Shown: positions 34,222 through 45,239 of the stretch, piece by piece
How the letters are laid out: every line of letters starts with the position of its first letter
How positions within the stretch are numbered: the first letter of the stretch is position 1
Assembly: GCA_032622095.1 (NCBI GenBank)
Contig: CP136066.1
Span: 104,923,319 to 104,987,318, forward strand
DNA: 64,000 bases
From: Siphonodentalium dalli
Lineage: Eukaryota > Mollusca > Scaphopoda > Gadilida > Siphonodentaliidae
Direction of reading: 5' to 3'
Notes under the pieces: generated by a model
Databases searched by the model: none
What the model saw: only the letters and a program-made list of their open reading frames with translations
What the model was told of the DNA's origin: nothing
Translations under genes and position numbers: made by a program

Positions 34222-34760
34222 TAGATAAAATACAAGACAGATAACTCTATATATCACGTCTACGTTCACGCTTTACGAAGTCCAGCGCTTTGAAATTTCA
34301 CTATTGTTAACCCGCTATTGACTCATGGAAATGTCGGGCCTGCAAAACGCGTTATTTTTCAAACTAGCTAGCGACTTTGTGAATTTTGATAGGCGTAACA
34401 CAGCTTATTGGATAAGCATAGAAAGGCAGTGTAATTCGTCGAAATTAATGACAAGTGGTGCAAATTTCAACTTAATGCATAGTTTGTTGTGTTTATCTTT
34501 GTATACTTTCACAAAATTGGCAAATTGGCAAATATTAGCCATAGTTTTACCCGTATAGAACGATTAAATGGGGAGAGAACCGACTCGATCAGGAGAGAAC
34601 CGAAACAATTATCAAAAATCGCGGTTTTTGTCGTTGTTATGACTCGCACAATGAAAGTTTCGTTATTAACACGCTCATTGGTGCCACAGATTGTGATGGG
34701 ATTGAAAATAACTAATCGAATTATCACCTAGTTGCCTCAAAATTGCGTTTTAACTGTAAA
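34222..34760. other. No gene recognised
   Basis: Unique AT-rich sequence; short frames only. Confidence 0.4.
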
Positions 34761-34764
34761 AAAG

Positions 34765-34885
34765 TCGTAAAAATGTATAATTTCGATCATCAGGAACCGT
34801 CACAAATCAGTCAAGAACCATCACAACCCGGCGATAGAACGATTTCCGATGTAACAGTTCCTACACACTACACAGTGGCAAAATA
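34765..34885. repeat. Dispersed repeat, inverse copy
   Basis: CATCAGGAACCGTCACAAAT, AAGAACCATCACAACCCGGC and GATGTAACAGTTCCTACACA are the reverse complement of 27235-27360. Confidence 0.75.
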
Positions 34886-35336
34886 ATAAAACCATCAAAC
34901 CAGTAATGTCACATTCAACAGAGGCTACACTGGCAGTAATCCCCCGATTCTTATTTGTATACATTTCGGACCTCCCACAACCCGTGAAATCGTATACTGC
35001 TACCTGTGGTCCCCCCACAGTACACTAGCTAATATGGCCACCACGCACGTTTAAAAAACCCACACCAGTTATTATATCTACCACTGCATGCTAGTAATCT
35101 CTGTCAACAAGGTGTGACCTCGGTTCGTGGAGGTAATTTGAGAAGTGGGTACCCGGAAGCATCTGTTTTTGCATTAATGCCCACTACTCGTATATGGTGT
35201 CTTGTAACATTGTTATTTCTCCCTTTGGCACATTGTGACTAATGAATTACTTTCCGGGATGTATAACAAACCCCATTGAGTACGATTAACTGAGTTGGCG
35301 CTGCACGCCATTCTTGTTATGACCATATATATACGA

Positions 35337-35364
35337 CCTGGGACTAATACAACATTAGTCCCAG
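35337..35364. repeat. TGGGACTAAT hairpin
   Basis: TGGGACTAATACAACATTAG continues to TCCCA: a 10-bp perfect stem with a short loop. Confidence 0.7.
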
Positions 35365-35399
35365 ATACGACGTAACCTGTTTGCACGACAGATTTACCA

Positions 35400-36640
35400 G
35401 TCAAGTAGGCCTCTGTATTGTATGTGAGTATACATTAACACTAAATATCTTAAACCCGAGCAACATTGTCTCTCTTACATCATTATGTAAGTTGTGAGTT
35501 GTACAGGTAAAACAAACGAATTCAATATATACATAATTGTTGTGTGTAGATAAATATAATATTTCCACGAGACAGGTGAGTTGGGTACATATCACGAATA
35601 GTTGCTCGGGCTGTAGAAGCTGAATTTGTATACCTTAGTTCGTGTGATCGGATCTGAATTCGTGAGTTAATTTCTAGTTTAGTAAATATGGGTAGTCGAA
35701 AGCTATTTTTCTGTGGTTGTTTGTTATAGCAAACTTCCGACAAATCAGACTGAGCCGATTTTCTTCTGGATAGTAATTTTCAACAAAGTTATATATAAAA
35801 ATTCACGGTACGATTTGATATCTAATTGTAATTTTAATTGAGTATTTGTCACAAAAACAAGCATTCTGATTGGCCGAGAGCGGCTAACTTTAGTTTTCGA
35901 TTCACCGACATCGGCCGCTACAGCGTGCATCAAATCTGAATGTAGCATGGTAAAACTTCATCGGCGCAGAACGGAGTAGCGAAACGAGCCAACCCGCCCA
36001 CAGGAAATTGTTACGGAGCAGTGTTCCGAGTAATGCAATGAACAAACCCAACGATTTGTGCACGGTGGCAACGGCAAAATGAAAGTCTCGATTCGTGTCA
36101 TGAATATGACTAAATGATACTTGTTATATAGTTTTTTGCAAATTCCTTTAAAGATTGAATTACAATGGAGATACACGTACCCTGTTTCGTTGTATATTCT
36201 GGGATTCGAGAATGAAAACAGTTTGTGAACTCGCCGGAAAGCCGTTTTCATGCTCTAATCCCTGAATAATTAACTCAACAGGGTACGTTTATCTCCCAAT
36301 TAAACACATTTTAAACCTACCAGGCAAAGAAAACATGCAATCAACATAATTTATATTGCCGATGCATCGCGAAATTAAGAAAAAGCATTCATACGTTTCA
36401 TGTTGAAACGAGTACAACATATCATAATTGAGATCTGTATTTTCTACTGCTTATGGGAAATGAAATCATTGATGCTCTTTCTCAGGGACGATCGTTGATC
36501 TTTTCGCTGGCCTGACATAAATTCAATATGTGTTCCAATCTCCCTTTTTTTGAAAGCCGATATAGGACTATCAGAACCTCCTATTAAAGGGCTCGTGGTG
36601 TGATCTAATTATTATTTGGTGTACAAAACGTAGAAGTGGT
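35400..36640. other. No gene recognised
   Basis: Three minus-strand frames of 67-97 codons lie between 35522 and 36251, in series but in different frames, with no domain I recognise and no clear splice sites between them. A GATTGG (inverse CCAAT) at 35870 and GC-richer sequence nearby could belong to a promoter, but nothing supports it further. Confidence 0.35.
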
Positions 36641-36644
36641 AAAT

Positions 36645-36670
36645 GTAAATCGGATTGAGTACCTTTAACC
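36645..36670. repeat. Solo end of the TTAA fold-back MITE family
   Basis: CGGATTGAGTACCTTTAAC matches the right terminus of the 480-bp elements (CGGGTTGAGTACCT plus TTAA). No partner end is seen. Confidence 0.55.
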
Positions 36671-36698
36671 TATTTCCTACTATATACATGTAAGAGGA

Positions 36699-36790
36699 TA
36701 GTGTTGACCAATATCTGCTTATTGAATTTGCCAAATGAGAAATATTGTTGACCAATATTTGCTCAGTGAATTTGCCAAATGGGAAATCTC
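36699..36790. repeat. 46-bp tandem duplication
   Basis: GTGTTGACCAATATCTGCTT and TTGTTGACCAATATTTGCTC start two copies, both ending GAATTTGCCAAATG(A/G)GAAAT. Confidence 0.85.
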
Positions 36791-37059
36791 GTATTTGTTA
36801 CCAGATCTCACTTATGCAGTATTTCTTTATTATGTTCCATTCGTTCGGCGCTCTTTCAAAGTTTCAAATATATAGGACACAATGATTATGAATTTATCGT
36901 TTGATCTCGCCTGACTGAAGCGACTTTGTGCTTCAGATCTGATATAGTAACTTCTCACTTTAATATGTCACATTTCATTGGTCATAATACAGACAAGTCA
37001 CAGAAATTTATTTTCTTATTTTCAATGTCCGCACATAATTGATGCAGACGATCTTCATT

Positions 37060-38095
37060 TTACCTTATCGGGAAATTACTAACAGAACGCTCTTTATTTT
37101 TCCACACCAACGAACAGAAGCGATTTTTTTTTCTGAGGCGATATGTTCTATGACTTCGAAGGCACGGGCGGCGTTCGATGCAGAAATATTCATATCTGTT
37201 CAAATCGCCATTGATCAACGAAATAAATATTAAAATATATATAGGTTTGTTCATATGGCAAACATAATCAGCGCGTAAATTGTATATTGTCGTCAAGACG
37301 TACGATGGTGTACGTAAACAAGAACCTGCTCGTGTTACAGAAGTTTTTCTTCTGTTTACATAACACAGCGCAATTATATTGGTTAATCATACACAAATGA
37401 TATAAACGCTCTTTATTATTTCCATATCAGGAAAACGGTAACAAATAATGCTCTTTATGTTTACCATATCCAGATCTAAACAAAAGCCAGGTTCAGTAAC
37501 ATTTTTTGCTTTTGTTTACATAACAAAGGAAAAACATTTGACAATAACATACTGTTTATGCCATATTTCTGATTGGTATAAGAACAAAGTCTGTCTATAT
37601 TTGACTATTATTTCTGTTTATGGCGGTTTTTGAGGAGGTGAATATTTTAACAGCATATACCCACCAACAACGCCGCCCGTATCTTTCAAGGACGGCGTTC
37701 GTTGCAGAAATATTCATATTTGTTCAAATCGCCAATCAACGGAAGGAATATTAAAATATATACAGTTTTGTTCATATGCCAAACATAATCACCGCGTAAA
37801 TAGTATATTGTCGCCAATACGTACGATTGTGTACGTAAACAAGAGCCTGCTCGTGTTACATAAGTTTAAATCTTCTGTTTACACAACAAAGCGCAATTAT
37901 ATTGGTTAATCACACACAAATGATATAAACGCTCTTTATTATTTCCATATCAGGAAAACAGTAACAAATAACGCTCTTTATGTTTACCATATCCGTATCT
38001 AAACATAAGCCAGGTTCTGTCACGTTTTTTGCTTTTGTTTACATAACAAAGGAAAACATTTGACAATAACATACTGTTTATGCCATATTTATGTG
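37060..38095. repeat. Two direct copies of an approximately 400-bp dispersed repeat
   Basis: Copy 1 (about 37167-37570) and copy 2 (37690-38093) share GCAGAAATATTCATAT, GGTTTGTTCATATGGCAAAC, AACGCTCTTTATTATTTCCA, GCTCTTTATGTTTACCATAT and TTTGACAATAACATACTGTT. An inverse relative lies at 46940-47430. The core GCTCTTTAT recurs at least twice per copy. No coding capacity and no TIRs seen. Confidence 0.85.
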
Positions 38096-38185
38096 AATAA
38101 TTTGGATTGGCAAATGAGACTAGCTTTCAAAGCTACCATTGGGGAAGCAAAAACAATTTATTACATTGAACTGGTCCCCCAATGA

Positions 38186-38215
38186 GATGGCTCAGTTGGT
38201 TCGTCGACAAAAAAA
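38186..38215 (+). other. tRNA-like A-box sequence (possible SINE head)
   Basis: GAGATGGCTCAGTTGGTTCG matches a pol III A-box (TGGCTCAGTTGG), but no B-box or tRNA fold follows. A similar GTGATAGCTCAGTTATTG is at 21560. Only a remnant at best. Confidence 0.25.
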
Positions 38216-38639
38216 AGACGAGTTTATATTTGGTTAAGGTCATGTGTGATTATATATTTCACGCTGCATAAGAACATTGCAACTCAGATGTATGGAAAGC
38301 TTTCGAATTCATGTTCCCCAATGGGAATCACCACATTTGCCATCTATAGACTGAAGCGTCTACGAGCTCACAGCAGGCTAGTCCAATCACAGGAAAGGGG
38401 TATACTAGTACATTTGTATATATTTTATCCAACGAACAAATCGAAGATAAAGTGTGAGTCCGAGTGGAATATGTCACCGCCCACTGCGAGTGTAAAATAT
38501 CCCTAAAGTGGCGCACTGTTTGCCATGATACCGTGTGGTATATGTACTACTAAAGTTGCCATATCGTGAGACCTGCGGGTGCGGCTTATATACGTGCAGC
38601 TATCGGTCCAAATCGGCCATACATCAACTTAAGTCAGGG

Positions 38640-38961
38640 GGTCAGTTGGCCCAGCTCAAGCAGTCGACCAGTTACGCCTCGATCTTCACAATGTTTCAGA
38701 TAGAATTAATGTTGAGTGTTGTATTGATCCCCTTTGCGCGTCAATGTTCTCTGTTCTTATTCGGTCCCACTATAAAAGCGAACCGCAGTCGATCGGTGCG
38801 ACCGCACCCAAGAGTTCGAACGAGATTGTTCATGCACTACCGTGCAGATAGACTTCTATGTATAACAAAGTTCCATTCCCAAGTCGGTAGTTCGAGCGGA
38901 ACCGGCATTGTTTACTTACGGCAGATTCCGCCAGGTATACGCAACGACAAATTAGAGGTGT
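38640..38961 (+). CDS. Unrecognised ORF with signal-peptide-like start; upstream matches 56680-56750
   Basis: From ATG 38709 an 84-codon frame starts MLSVVLIPFARQCSLFLFGP, hydrophobic like a signal peptide, then becomes basic and ends IPPGIRNDKLEV at 38961. An in-frame upstream ATG at 38535 exists, but the region 38640-38709 aligns with 56675-56750 (both contain CAAAGCAGTCG/CAAGCAGTCG, ACGCCTC and TGTTTCA) and looks untranslated. That favours 38709. The ORF downstream of the hydrophobic part shows no domain. It may be an exon running into an intron, or chance. Confidence 0.25.
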
Positions 38962-38984
38962 GACTGTCCCAATGGGACTAAGGA

Positions 38985-40540
38985 TACACCCCCCCCCCCG
39001 TGTTTTTATAACACTAAGATGTTTCACATGTCAGTAAACATTCAGTTAAAATAATAAAATAACAGATTCCCATTACAGGTGCACAACCCTAATCCTAAAC
39101 CTATTGACCGAAAATGAAGGACAAAGGAAAAAGTCGGACAGACGTCATAATCACAGGTACACAGGTTCCCATGCATTGCATGGTACTGAATAACTGTGCC
39201 AAGTTTAAACAAAATTGACCTAAAATTGTAGGAATAAACGCTCGGACAAAATTATACATGTTGCGAAAAAAATTCTAAGTCGAATTAGGGGATAACTCCA
39301 CCAAATAAAGTCCGACAGGCGTCATGATGCTTCTCAGAAATCCAGATTACGAACCAACTCTCAGGAATTCGCCTTTTACAACCGATCACATTGCCATGTA
39401 CCAATGCTACTGGTTCCAGATGAAAATGGACAGTTATGTAGCACATGAATAAACTTTAATATAAATAAAATGAAAAAAGCTATTCATTTATCTCATTAAT
39501 ATTTACTCATTATACCTGATCAGACCAGATGACTCAGTCAAAATTGTATCGGAACTTGGCATGGGACTGTAGACTGCAACAACGCATATCACTGAGATAA
39601 TAATCTTGAGATGGTGGGACCCATATAAAAGATTGGGCGAGCATACATAGACCTTGAATGTGTAGATATGGAGAAGGCTGCTAAGTGGAATAAACAAAAT
39701 CAGAACAGATGAGTGAAAAGAAGGGAAAGAAAATATAATATAACTTAATATAATATGCAAGTCTAAAAATAATGTGCTGGTCATCAGCAAAATGATCGAA
39801 GTCTGCAGAGGGCGAATTTGGCGATACTACCCGGCATAGCATCAACAAATTCAACCTCGAACGACCTCATTCTATTTTGGTCTCGACCAACCATGGAGAA
39901 CTAGCTACATATGAGGGTCACATATGGTGAATTTGGTAATGCTATAGCCCACTCTGCTGGGTAGCATCACAAAACTCACCCTCCTTGGAGCTTATTCTGC
40001 AGACTGCATATGACCGTCTTATTTTCAAGTTTCTATTTACACGCAGTACCGGTACATGTATTTGTATGAATGCTTGACCTGGGTCTGGCCTTAGCACAGT
40101 ACCTAGCCCAAGAACTCAGCTCATGGAAATGAAAATTAGTTTTGTTATACATAGTGGATTTCAGCTGAATACCTGTATTGTTGGAGAGTTAATTGCCAGG
40201 TGGTGTTGCCCTAATATTTTTTTCAAAAATCATAATTGACATAAATTCATGTGATACTATGGGACACATCTAAAGTTACACTTTCTGTGATGAAAAGAAG
40301 GTACACTAATGCTTTAATATTTGTTTACATGTATAATGAGCATTATGAGCTATCTTAGACAATATTTGGGGAAGAATCAATCAATAATTTACTGATCAGC
40401 ACATGTATTCTGTGTGTTATTTTGGGTTTTTCCAGGTATTTTTTTAGAACCTGTTTCGTGTTGTTACAAAAGTTGGAATGACTTAGAAGAACCAGAAATG
40501 GAAATAGGGTAACTGTAATACTGACCATCAAGCTTAAATG
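38985..40540. other. No gene recognised
   Basis: A C10 tract at 38989-38998 and AT-rich sequence. A minus-strand frame at 39503-39790 (95 codons, hydrophobic, Leu/Ile/Ser-rich) has no recognisable family and no support. Nothing else seen. Confidence 0.4.
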
Positions 40541-40554
40541 GTGTGATATTACAG

Positions 40555-40706
40555 ATTTGGAGGTAAAAAGGGGGTGGGTACCCCGCATGAAATTGGAAAA
40601 AATATTTTTTCCTTCAAATAGGGGGGTGGTGGGTACCCAAGAGCCGGAAAAAAGTTTTTTCAGCCTAATGTCATGTCACTTTTTTCCGACCCCCCCCCCC
40701 CCCCCT
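40555..40706. repeat. GGGGGTGGGTACC / TTTTTTCCGACCCC repeat, copy 1
   Basis: GGGTGGGTACC blocks, GGAAAAAATATTTTTTCC and a C14 tract after TTTTTTCCGA. Related copies at 41835-42000 and 42285-42390. Confidence 0.65.
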
Positions 40707-40747
40707 GAATACATGGGAATATAGATGATTGTGAAAAACGTTCGATA

Positions 40748-40878
40748 AAATATAATAAATATTGCACGGCTTGTCGGTGACTATGCCAAAATAGTGGTCC
40801 TCGGTGGAGGAATAGTCCCCTCGGACCACAATTTTGGCATAGTCACCGACAAGCCGTGCACTATTTATATAATATTTT
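40748..40878. repeat. Near-perfect hairpin, fold-back element
   Basis: TGCACGGCTTGTCGGTGACT (40763) and its complement ending at 40860 form arms of 38 bp with one mismatch around a spacer of about 22 bp. AT-rich outer sequence extends the pairing to about 40748 and 40878. Confidence 0.88.
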
Positions 40879-40964
40879 TTTAATTTTTAGTTCTCTGCTA
40901 TAAGCTGATAACTTGCTTCAGAAATTTGGTGTCAATTTGGACCATGAATCTTTAAAGAGAGTGT

Positions 40965-41050
40965 GTCTTACTGGAGACGGAATGCATGTATCATATAAAT
41001 GTCCGTTGTTTCTTACTGGAGACGGAATGCATGTATCACATAGAGGTCAG
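40965..41050. repeat. About 53-bp tandem duplication
   Basis: CTTACTGGAGACGGAATGCA followed by TGTATCA occurs at 40967 and 41010. Confidence 0.85.
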
Positions 41051-41834
41051 TTGGGATGCTTATTAATCAGAAAAGCGAAATAATTACCTGTTTGATAGAA
41101 TTTTATTACTATTTGTACTTTCAGCCCGACTAGAATTATATTTTAGTATTGACGAGTACAGATTAGGAAGGAGTGTCCATTAATTGTTTTACGTACTATG
41201 ATATTTCATTTATTACGTCTATGACTTCGGAATGTTTTTAAAAGGACATAGCTCGTTCGAACCCGAAAGTTATACATACACAATTTGGTAAGAGATAACT
41301 CAAAATATACCTACGCAAAATATTTCCCAACAAACTCGTCTATATATAGCGTTGAAAAAACGTGTTTGGTTTCCTATATTTTTCGGTAAATTTAAGATTG
41401 TTTCGTTTCTTAAATAGTTTTAATCAGCGGTCGCGTAAAATTGAACATGTAAACCATGTGAAAACAAGTGAGAGCTGTCGTCGCTCTGAAAATGTTTATG
41501 ACAGTACATTATTTTTGATTATTAGAATTAAGAGAAAGCAGTGCGTGATGTTTTTATGTAGTTCCTTGTTAAGAGCGCGTTATGAGTTAAAGCCACATGG
41601 TGGTTTGCGCTCCAAAATACACATAATAGTATTAGCTTTTGAATTTGTCTCAGTATCGATATAGGTCGATAAATATCTGAGCTACCTTTCTACGAACAGT
41701 ATGTAACCCAAAACGACGCATTGAAATACTGAAAAATACAACTGTAAATAAGATGTTTGCATCCCAAACACAAAACAGTCATTTTGACGACATGGAACAG
41801 AAAAGAGCGTTCCGTGGCAGTCTATTCCTGATAT

Positions 41835-42010
41835 GGCAGGGGTCGGGGTCGGAAAAAAAATTCAGGCACGTATGGCATTTTTTCCCTTTCGATCATTTTT
41901 TGTACCCACCCACCCCCACCGCCAATTTTTTTTCCGTTTACGGCAGTTTTTTCCGACCATTTTTTGACACCCCCCCCCCCCTCTTTTAACACTAAAACAG
42001 AGATTTGCGG
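41835..42010. repeat. Poly-C/TTTTTTCCGACC repeat, copy 2
   Basis: GTCGGAAAAAAAATTCAGG, TACCCACCCACCCCCACC, GTTTTTTCCGACCATTTTTT and a C11 tract. Proline/phenylalanine or glycine-rich open frames here are products of the repeat. Confidence 0.65.
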
Positions 42011-42284
42011 GGGGAAATTCACTGTAAACAGCTGTATATGAATTTCTGTGCATACTATTTATCATGGATGTTAACATGGACATGTAAATAGGAATGAGTC
42101 ATTTTGAGGTCATTCGGCCAAAAAAACATGGCTGCCAGCGGCCATCTTGGATTTCAAAATTTGCAACAAAATACAACACGATAACTGCCTGCAGTCAGTT
42201 TACCAGTTAGAATTACATTATTTCTCTCATTCAAAGTGGTTTTGAAGCCCAACTCATTGCCAAAACACTAAAAAAACAAGCAGA

Positions 42285-42390
42285 ATTTTTTTTTTAGTTG
42301 CGGAAAAAATTGCTTGTTGGTGGCTTTGACCACCCACCCACCCCGGCATACGTGCCGGATTTTTTTTTTCACCCCCCCCCCCCCTGGATA
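42285..42390. repeat. Poly-C/TTTTTT repeat, copy 3
   Basis: GCGGAAAAAATTGC, ACCACCCACCCACCCCGG and a T-run followed by a C12 tract. Confidence 0.65.
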
Positions 42391-43101
42391 TGGTAGCAAT
42401 AAAGAGCGTTTGTCTTACTTCTGGCGAAATGTTGAAGGGTGTTTTTCAGAGCATATGAAGCCGGTATATCAATAGTTCGTGTATTTCCGACCTATCGTAT
42501 CCGTCGCTTCAAATGACGCAGAAAAAAATGGAGGTTCGAATGAGCCATGCATGTCCGTTTATGGGTTGATGATTATATGCCACTTGAAGTTCTAAGTGAA
42601 ACTCACTAACAAGCAATAACTTTATTTCATTCCCATTATTTCGTTTGTAGTGATGCTGACCTAATAAATTCAAACTTATTAGCTCCACAGCCTTACGAAT
42701 GAATCCTTAAACTGAGCCCAACGCCTGTCGTCTGCGTATAGTATCTCAACTTCCCTGGAAATTAACAATGGAGCATTTCTCTGTGTACTTTTAGAAGTGA
42801 GTTGGATAATTGATTCAGGAATGTTGGTTTAAATGTTTAAAAGTGCGGGTATATCATGTCAGCCGTTAAAGGGCACAGCTTGGATTAACTCCACTGCACG
42901 AATAAAACATTGACCCACGGAAACGCAACTGGGGGGGGCGATTCCATTCATGAAATTACAATGGCCAATGAATGGAATGATCGGCCGTAAATACTCCGGG
43001 CTACGCTCGCTGCACCTACGGCCGAGGTCACTATATTGCGTACCGGTTAGACTTTTTGCAGGAAGTATGTATTCGCGGATGTATTTTCGCGGATGTCTCT
43101 A

Positions 43102-43631
43102 TGGCTGCGGACACACGTACCACAGTAGCGATGGCAAAGTAGGTGTGACACTTTATTATGGTGGAGTTTGGTGACAATTGGTCGTCATAATTATGTGCCA
43201 TAGATAGTCATGTCGCCCGCTGAGTTTCCGCACAATGAGTTGACTGGACCAATTAACCCATTGCGTTTCACCAAGGTTGATCTCTGCTCACTACGTTTTG
43301 CTACATTGTATTCTCTACGATATATATAATTGCACGATCGATCGTCCAGAATTGTGTTTGACCGTGGCAATCCCTCGTTCACTCACATGTCATGCACGTA
43401 GTATCATGCACGTGTTATTGATATGATCTGGAATTAACAACGCGAACTATACAAGGACCAAAACCAAAAAGGCTAATTATAACTTTGGAAGACTCATTGT
43501 GCGAATATGCAGCGGGCGACATGGCTAGCTACGGCATAATAATTATGACGACCAATTGTCACCAAACTTCACCATAATAAATTGTCACACCTACTATGCC
43601 ATCGCTTCTGTGGTACATGTGTCCGCAGCCA
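43102..43631. mobile_element. 530-bp MITE, TGGCTGCGG family
   Basis: TIRs of about 110 bp: TGGCTGCGGACACACGTACC at 43102 and its near-complement ending GTCCGCAGCCA at 43631. The arms run inward through CATCGCTACTGTGG-type, TAGGTGTGACA and GGTCGTCATAATTAT to the GGGCGACAT block. The shorter element at 14760-14907 has the same ends. No transposase. Confidence 0.85.
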
Positions 43632-44039
43632 TTGTTGCAGTGTGTAACTTTTATGACCGCGTTAATTGTTTTCGATATTTAGGTGTGAACAATGGCTGGG
43701 CCACTCTTGAAGATTGTAATGCGGGAACACAATGCATAATATAACAGCTAACATTGCTGATTAAGTATGTCTCAGTTGGAATGTAGACTAAATGTCCTGC
43801 GAAGTATGGGGGTGTGTATTTAATCAGATCAGTAGATTTTTGGTCCGCATTTAGAGGCTTTCTTATGTGGTGAATGAGAAACCTTGTGATAAGCCGTAGT
43901 TGTAATAATTTGAAGGATTAGTTGTTTTAACGGATTCTGAGGTGGTGCATTCATGAAACAAATATACTTTATATTATATATATGCTTAATAATATGACAT
44001 TGAGGATGTTACCATTTCTGACTATGGTTTTCTAATTAT

Positions 44040-44062
44040 TCTCTTTGTATCCTCTTTCACAG
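44040..44062 (+). promoter_or_regulatory. Candidate 3' splice site upstream of the globin start
   Basis: TCTCTTTGTATCCTCTTTCA ending CAG at 44062 is a good polypyrimidine-AG. If used, the globin ATG exon would begin at 44063 with a 174-bp 5' UTR segment, preceded by a non-coding first exon. Not proven. Confidence 0.35.
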
Positions 44063-44236
44063 AATTAACTGCTTCGCAGTGCAACAAATTCCTAATTTGC
44101 AACAGGTATAGGTCTTCCTCTGTTGCCTGGTTACGGTGACACATAGTTTACTTTCGATGCGGTGCTTCCTGTGTTGATCCAGTTTGCGAAGCAGTTCCAG
44201 TCTTAGTTTTATTCAGACTGACGTTGATCAAGTAAG

Positions 44237-44412
44237 ATGTCGGGGCAGATCAGACGCGTTTCTGGAGTTACAGTGGACACATTGGATACAGATGTCAAGG
44301 AGACAAAAGTTTTGGATATCGGACTGTCAGCTAGACAGAAGCAACTTATTCGCGAGACGTGGACACACTTACATAAACATATCGCCAAGATAGGAGTCGT
44401 CACATTTCTTGG
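44237..44412 (+). CDS. Globin, first coding exon
   Basis: ATG 44237 (A at -3) opens a frame with a 29-residue N-terminal extension and then LSARQKQLIRETWTHLHKHI and AKIGVVTFLG. This is the A and B helices of an animal globin, with the conserved Trp (residue 42) in the A helix. The frame is cut by GGGTATGT: a GT donor at 44413 leaves 176 coding bases, that is, a phase-2 intron in a Gly codon at the end of helix B. This matches the classical globin B12.2 intron. Heme-contact residues (CD Phe, E7, F8 His) would be in later exons, which I could not find before 64000; the intron may be long or the gene truncated. The intron start is full of palindromes. Likely cytoplasmic heme/oxygen-binding protein; subtype not determinable from the A-B region. 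Confidence 0.8.
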
Positions 44413-44418
44413 GTATGT
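44413..44418 (+). promoter_or_regulatory. Splice donor of globin exon
   Basis: TTGG|GTATGT: good match to the GTRNGT donor; phase 2 agrees with the conserved globin intron position. Confidence 0.75.
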
Positions 44419-44459
44419 ATTTCAATTAATATTTAAACACACGTAGTGTTTCTTCCGAT

Positions 44460-44535
44460 TGGCTCACATCGCTGCATACAGAAAACTTGCCCGGCATTCT
44501 GAAGCTATAGCTTCAGAATGCCGCGATGTGTGCAT
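44460..44535. repeat. 32-bp perfect palindrome with outer complementary arms
   Basis: CGGCATTCTGAAGCTA and its complement meet without spacer at 44492-44523. Outer CACATCGC (44465) and GCGATGTG (44523) extend the inversion. Confidence 0.9.
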
Positions 44536-44589
44536 ATCGTACAGCCGAACCTTTATCCCTTTCATAACTGGAGTTTCCAGTTTTTTTGT

Positions 44590-45010
44590 TGCGAAAACCC
44601 TGTGCCAATGCATTCTCTTATATATGCGAGTCGACCATATGTCGCCTCGCATATATAAGAGAATGCATTGGCCTAATAAATTTTATATTATTTGTTATAA
44701 TTGTTAAAAAATGTAATAAATATGAAAAAAAATAAAAATTTAAACTGTAAGAAATAATGATAAAAAAATTATAATGTAAGAAAAAATGATAAAAATTGAT
44801 AAAGAATGTAAGAACAAATTATAAAAAATGATAAAATTGTTAAAGTATGTGAGAAAAAAATAATAATAAATGATAAAAATTGTTAAAGAATGTAAGAAAA
44901 ATTGATAAAAACAATTGTTGGGCCAATACATTATCTTATATATGCGAGGCGACCTATGGTCGACTCGCATATGTAAGAGAATGCATTGGCACAGGGTCTT
45001 TAATCGTTGC
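44590..45010. repeat. Nested inverted repeat: two hairpins within a larger inversion
   Basis: Hairpin 1 (44604-44672) has arms GCCAATGCATTCTCTTATAT plus ATGCGAG. Hairpin 2 (44922-44990) has the same arm sequence. The outer ACCCTGTG (44596) and CACAGGGT (44990) make the two hairpins themselves inverted arms. The spacer, 44680-44920, is AT-only with GAATGTAAGAAAAA-type units about 30 bp apart. Confidence 0.85.
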
Positions 45011-45239
45011 GCACCAGCGCAGTTCCCGTCATGGAAGGGCTATACACCACTGTATCCATCACCAGTTTCCATGCAGGGAGAAGTGATCCTGATGATCACT
45101 CCCGACCTTTATATACAGAAGTACTCGGATAGCATCAGGTCTATATTCCCCGACACTTCACAGAATTTTATTACTCGGATATCATTAGGGTATCATATCA
45201 TATACAACTTCCGTGAATCTTTTGAAAACTGACCGAGTT

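Noticed and set aside
30143-34235. Repeated KFQVDSSTRFRD-type peptides as a protein family
   Set aside because: They are translations of repeated AAATTTCAAGTCGATAGCTC DNA inside the Helitron-like units, with frequent stops.
38186-38215. tRNA gene
   Set aside because: Only an A-box match; no B-box and no cloverleaf could be drawn.
41753-42083. Pro/Phe-rich and Gly-rich ORFs
   Set aside because: Caused by the poly-C and CCCACCC repeat block.
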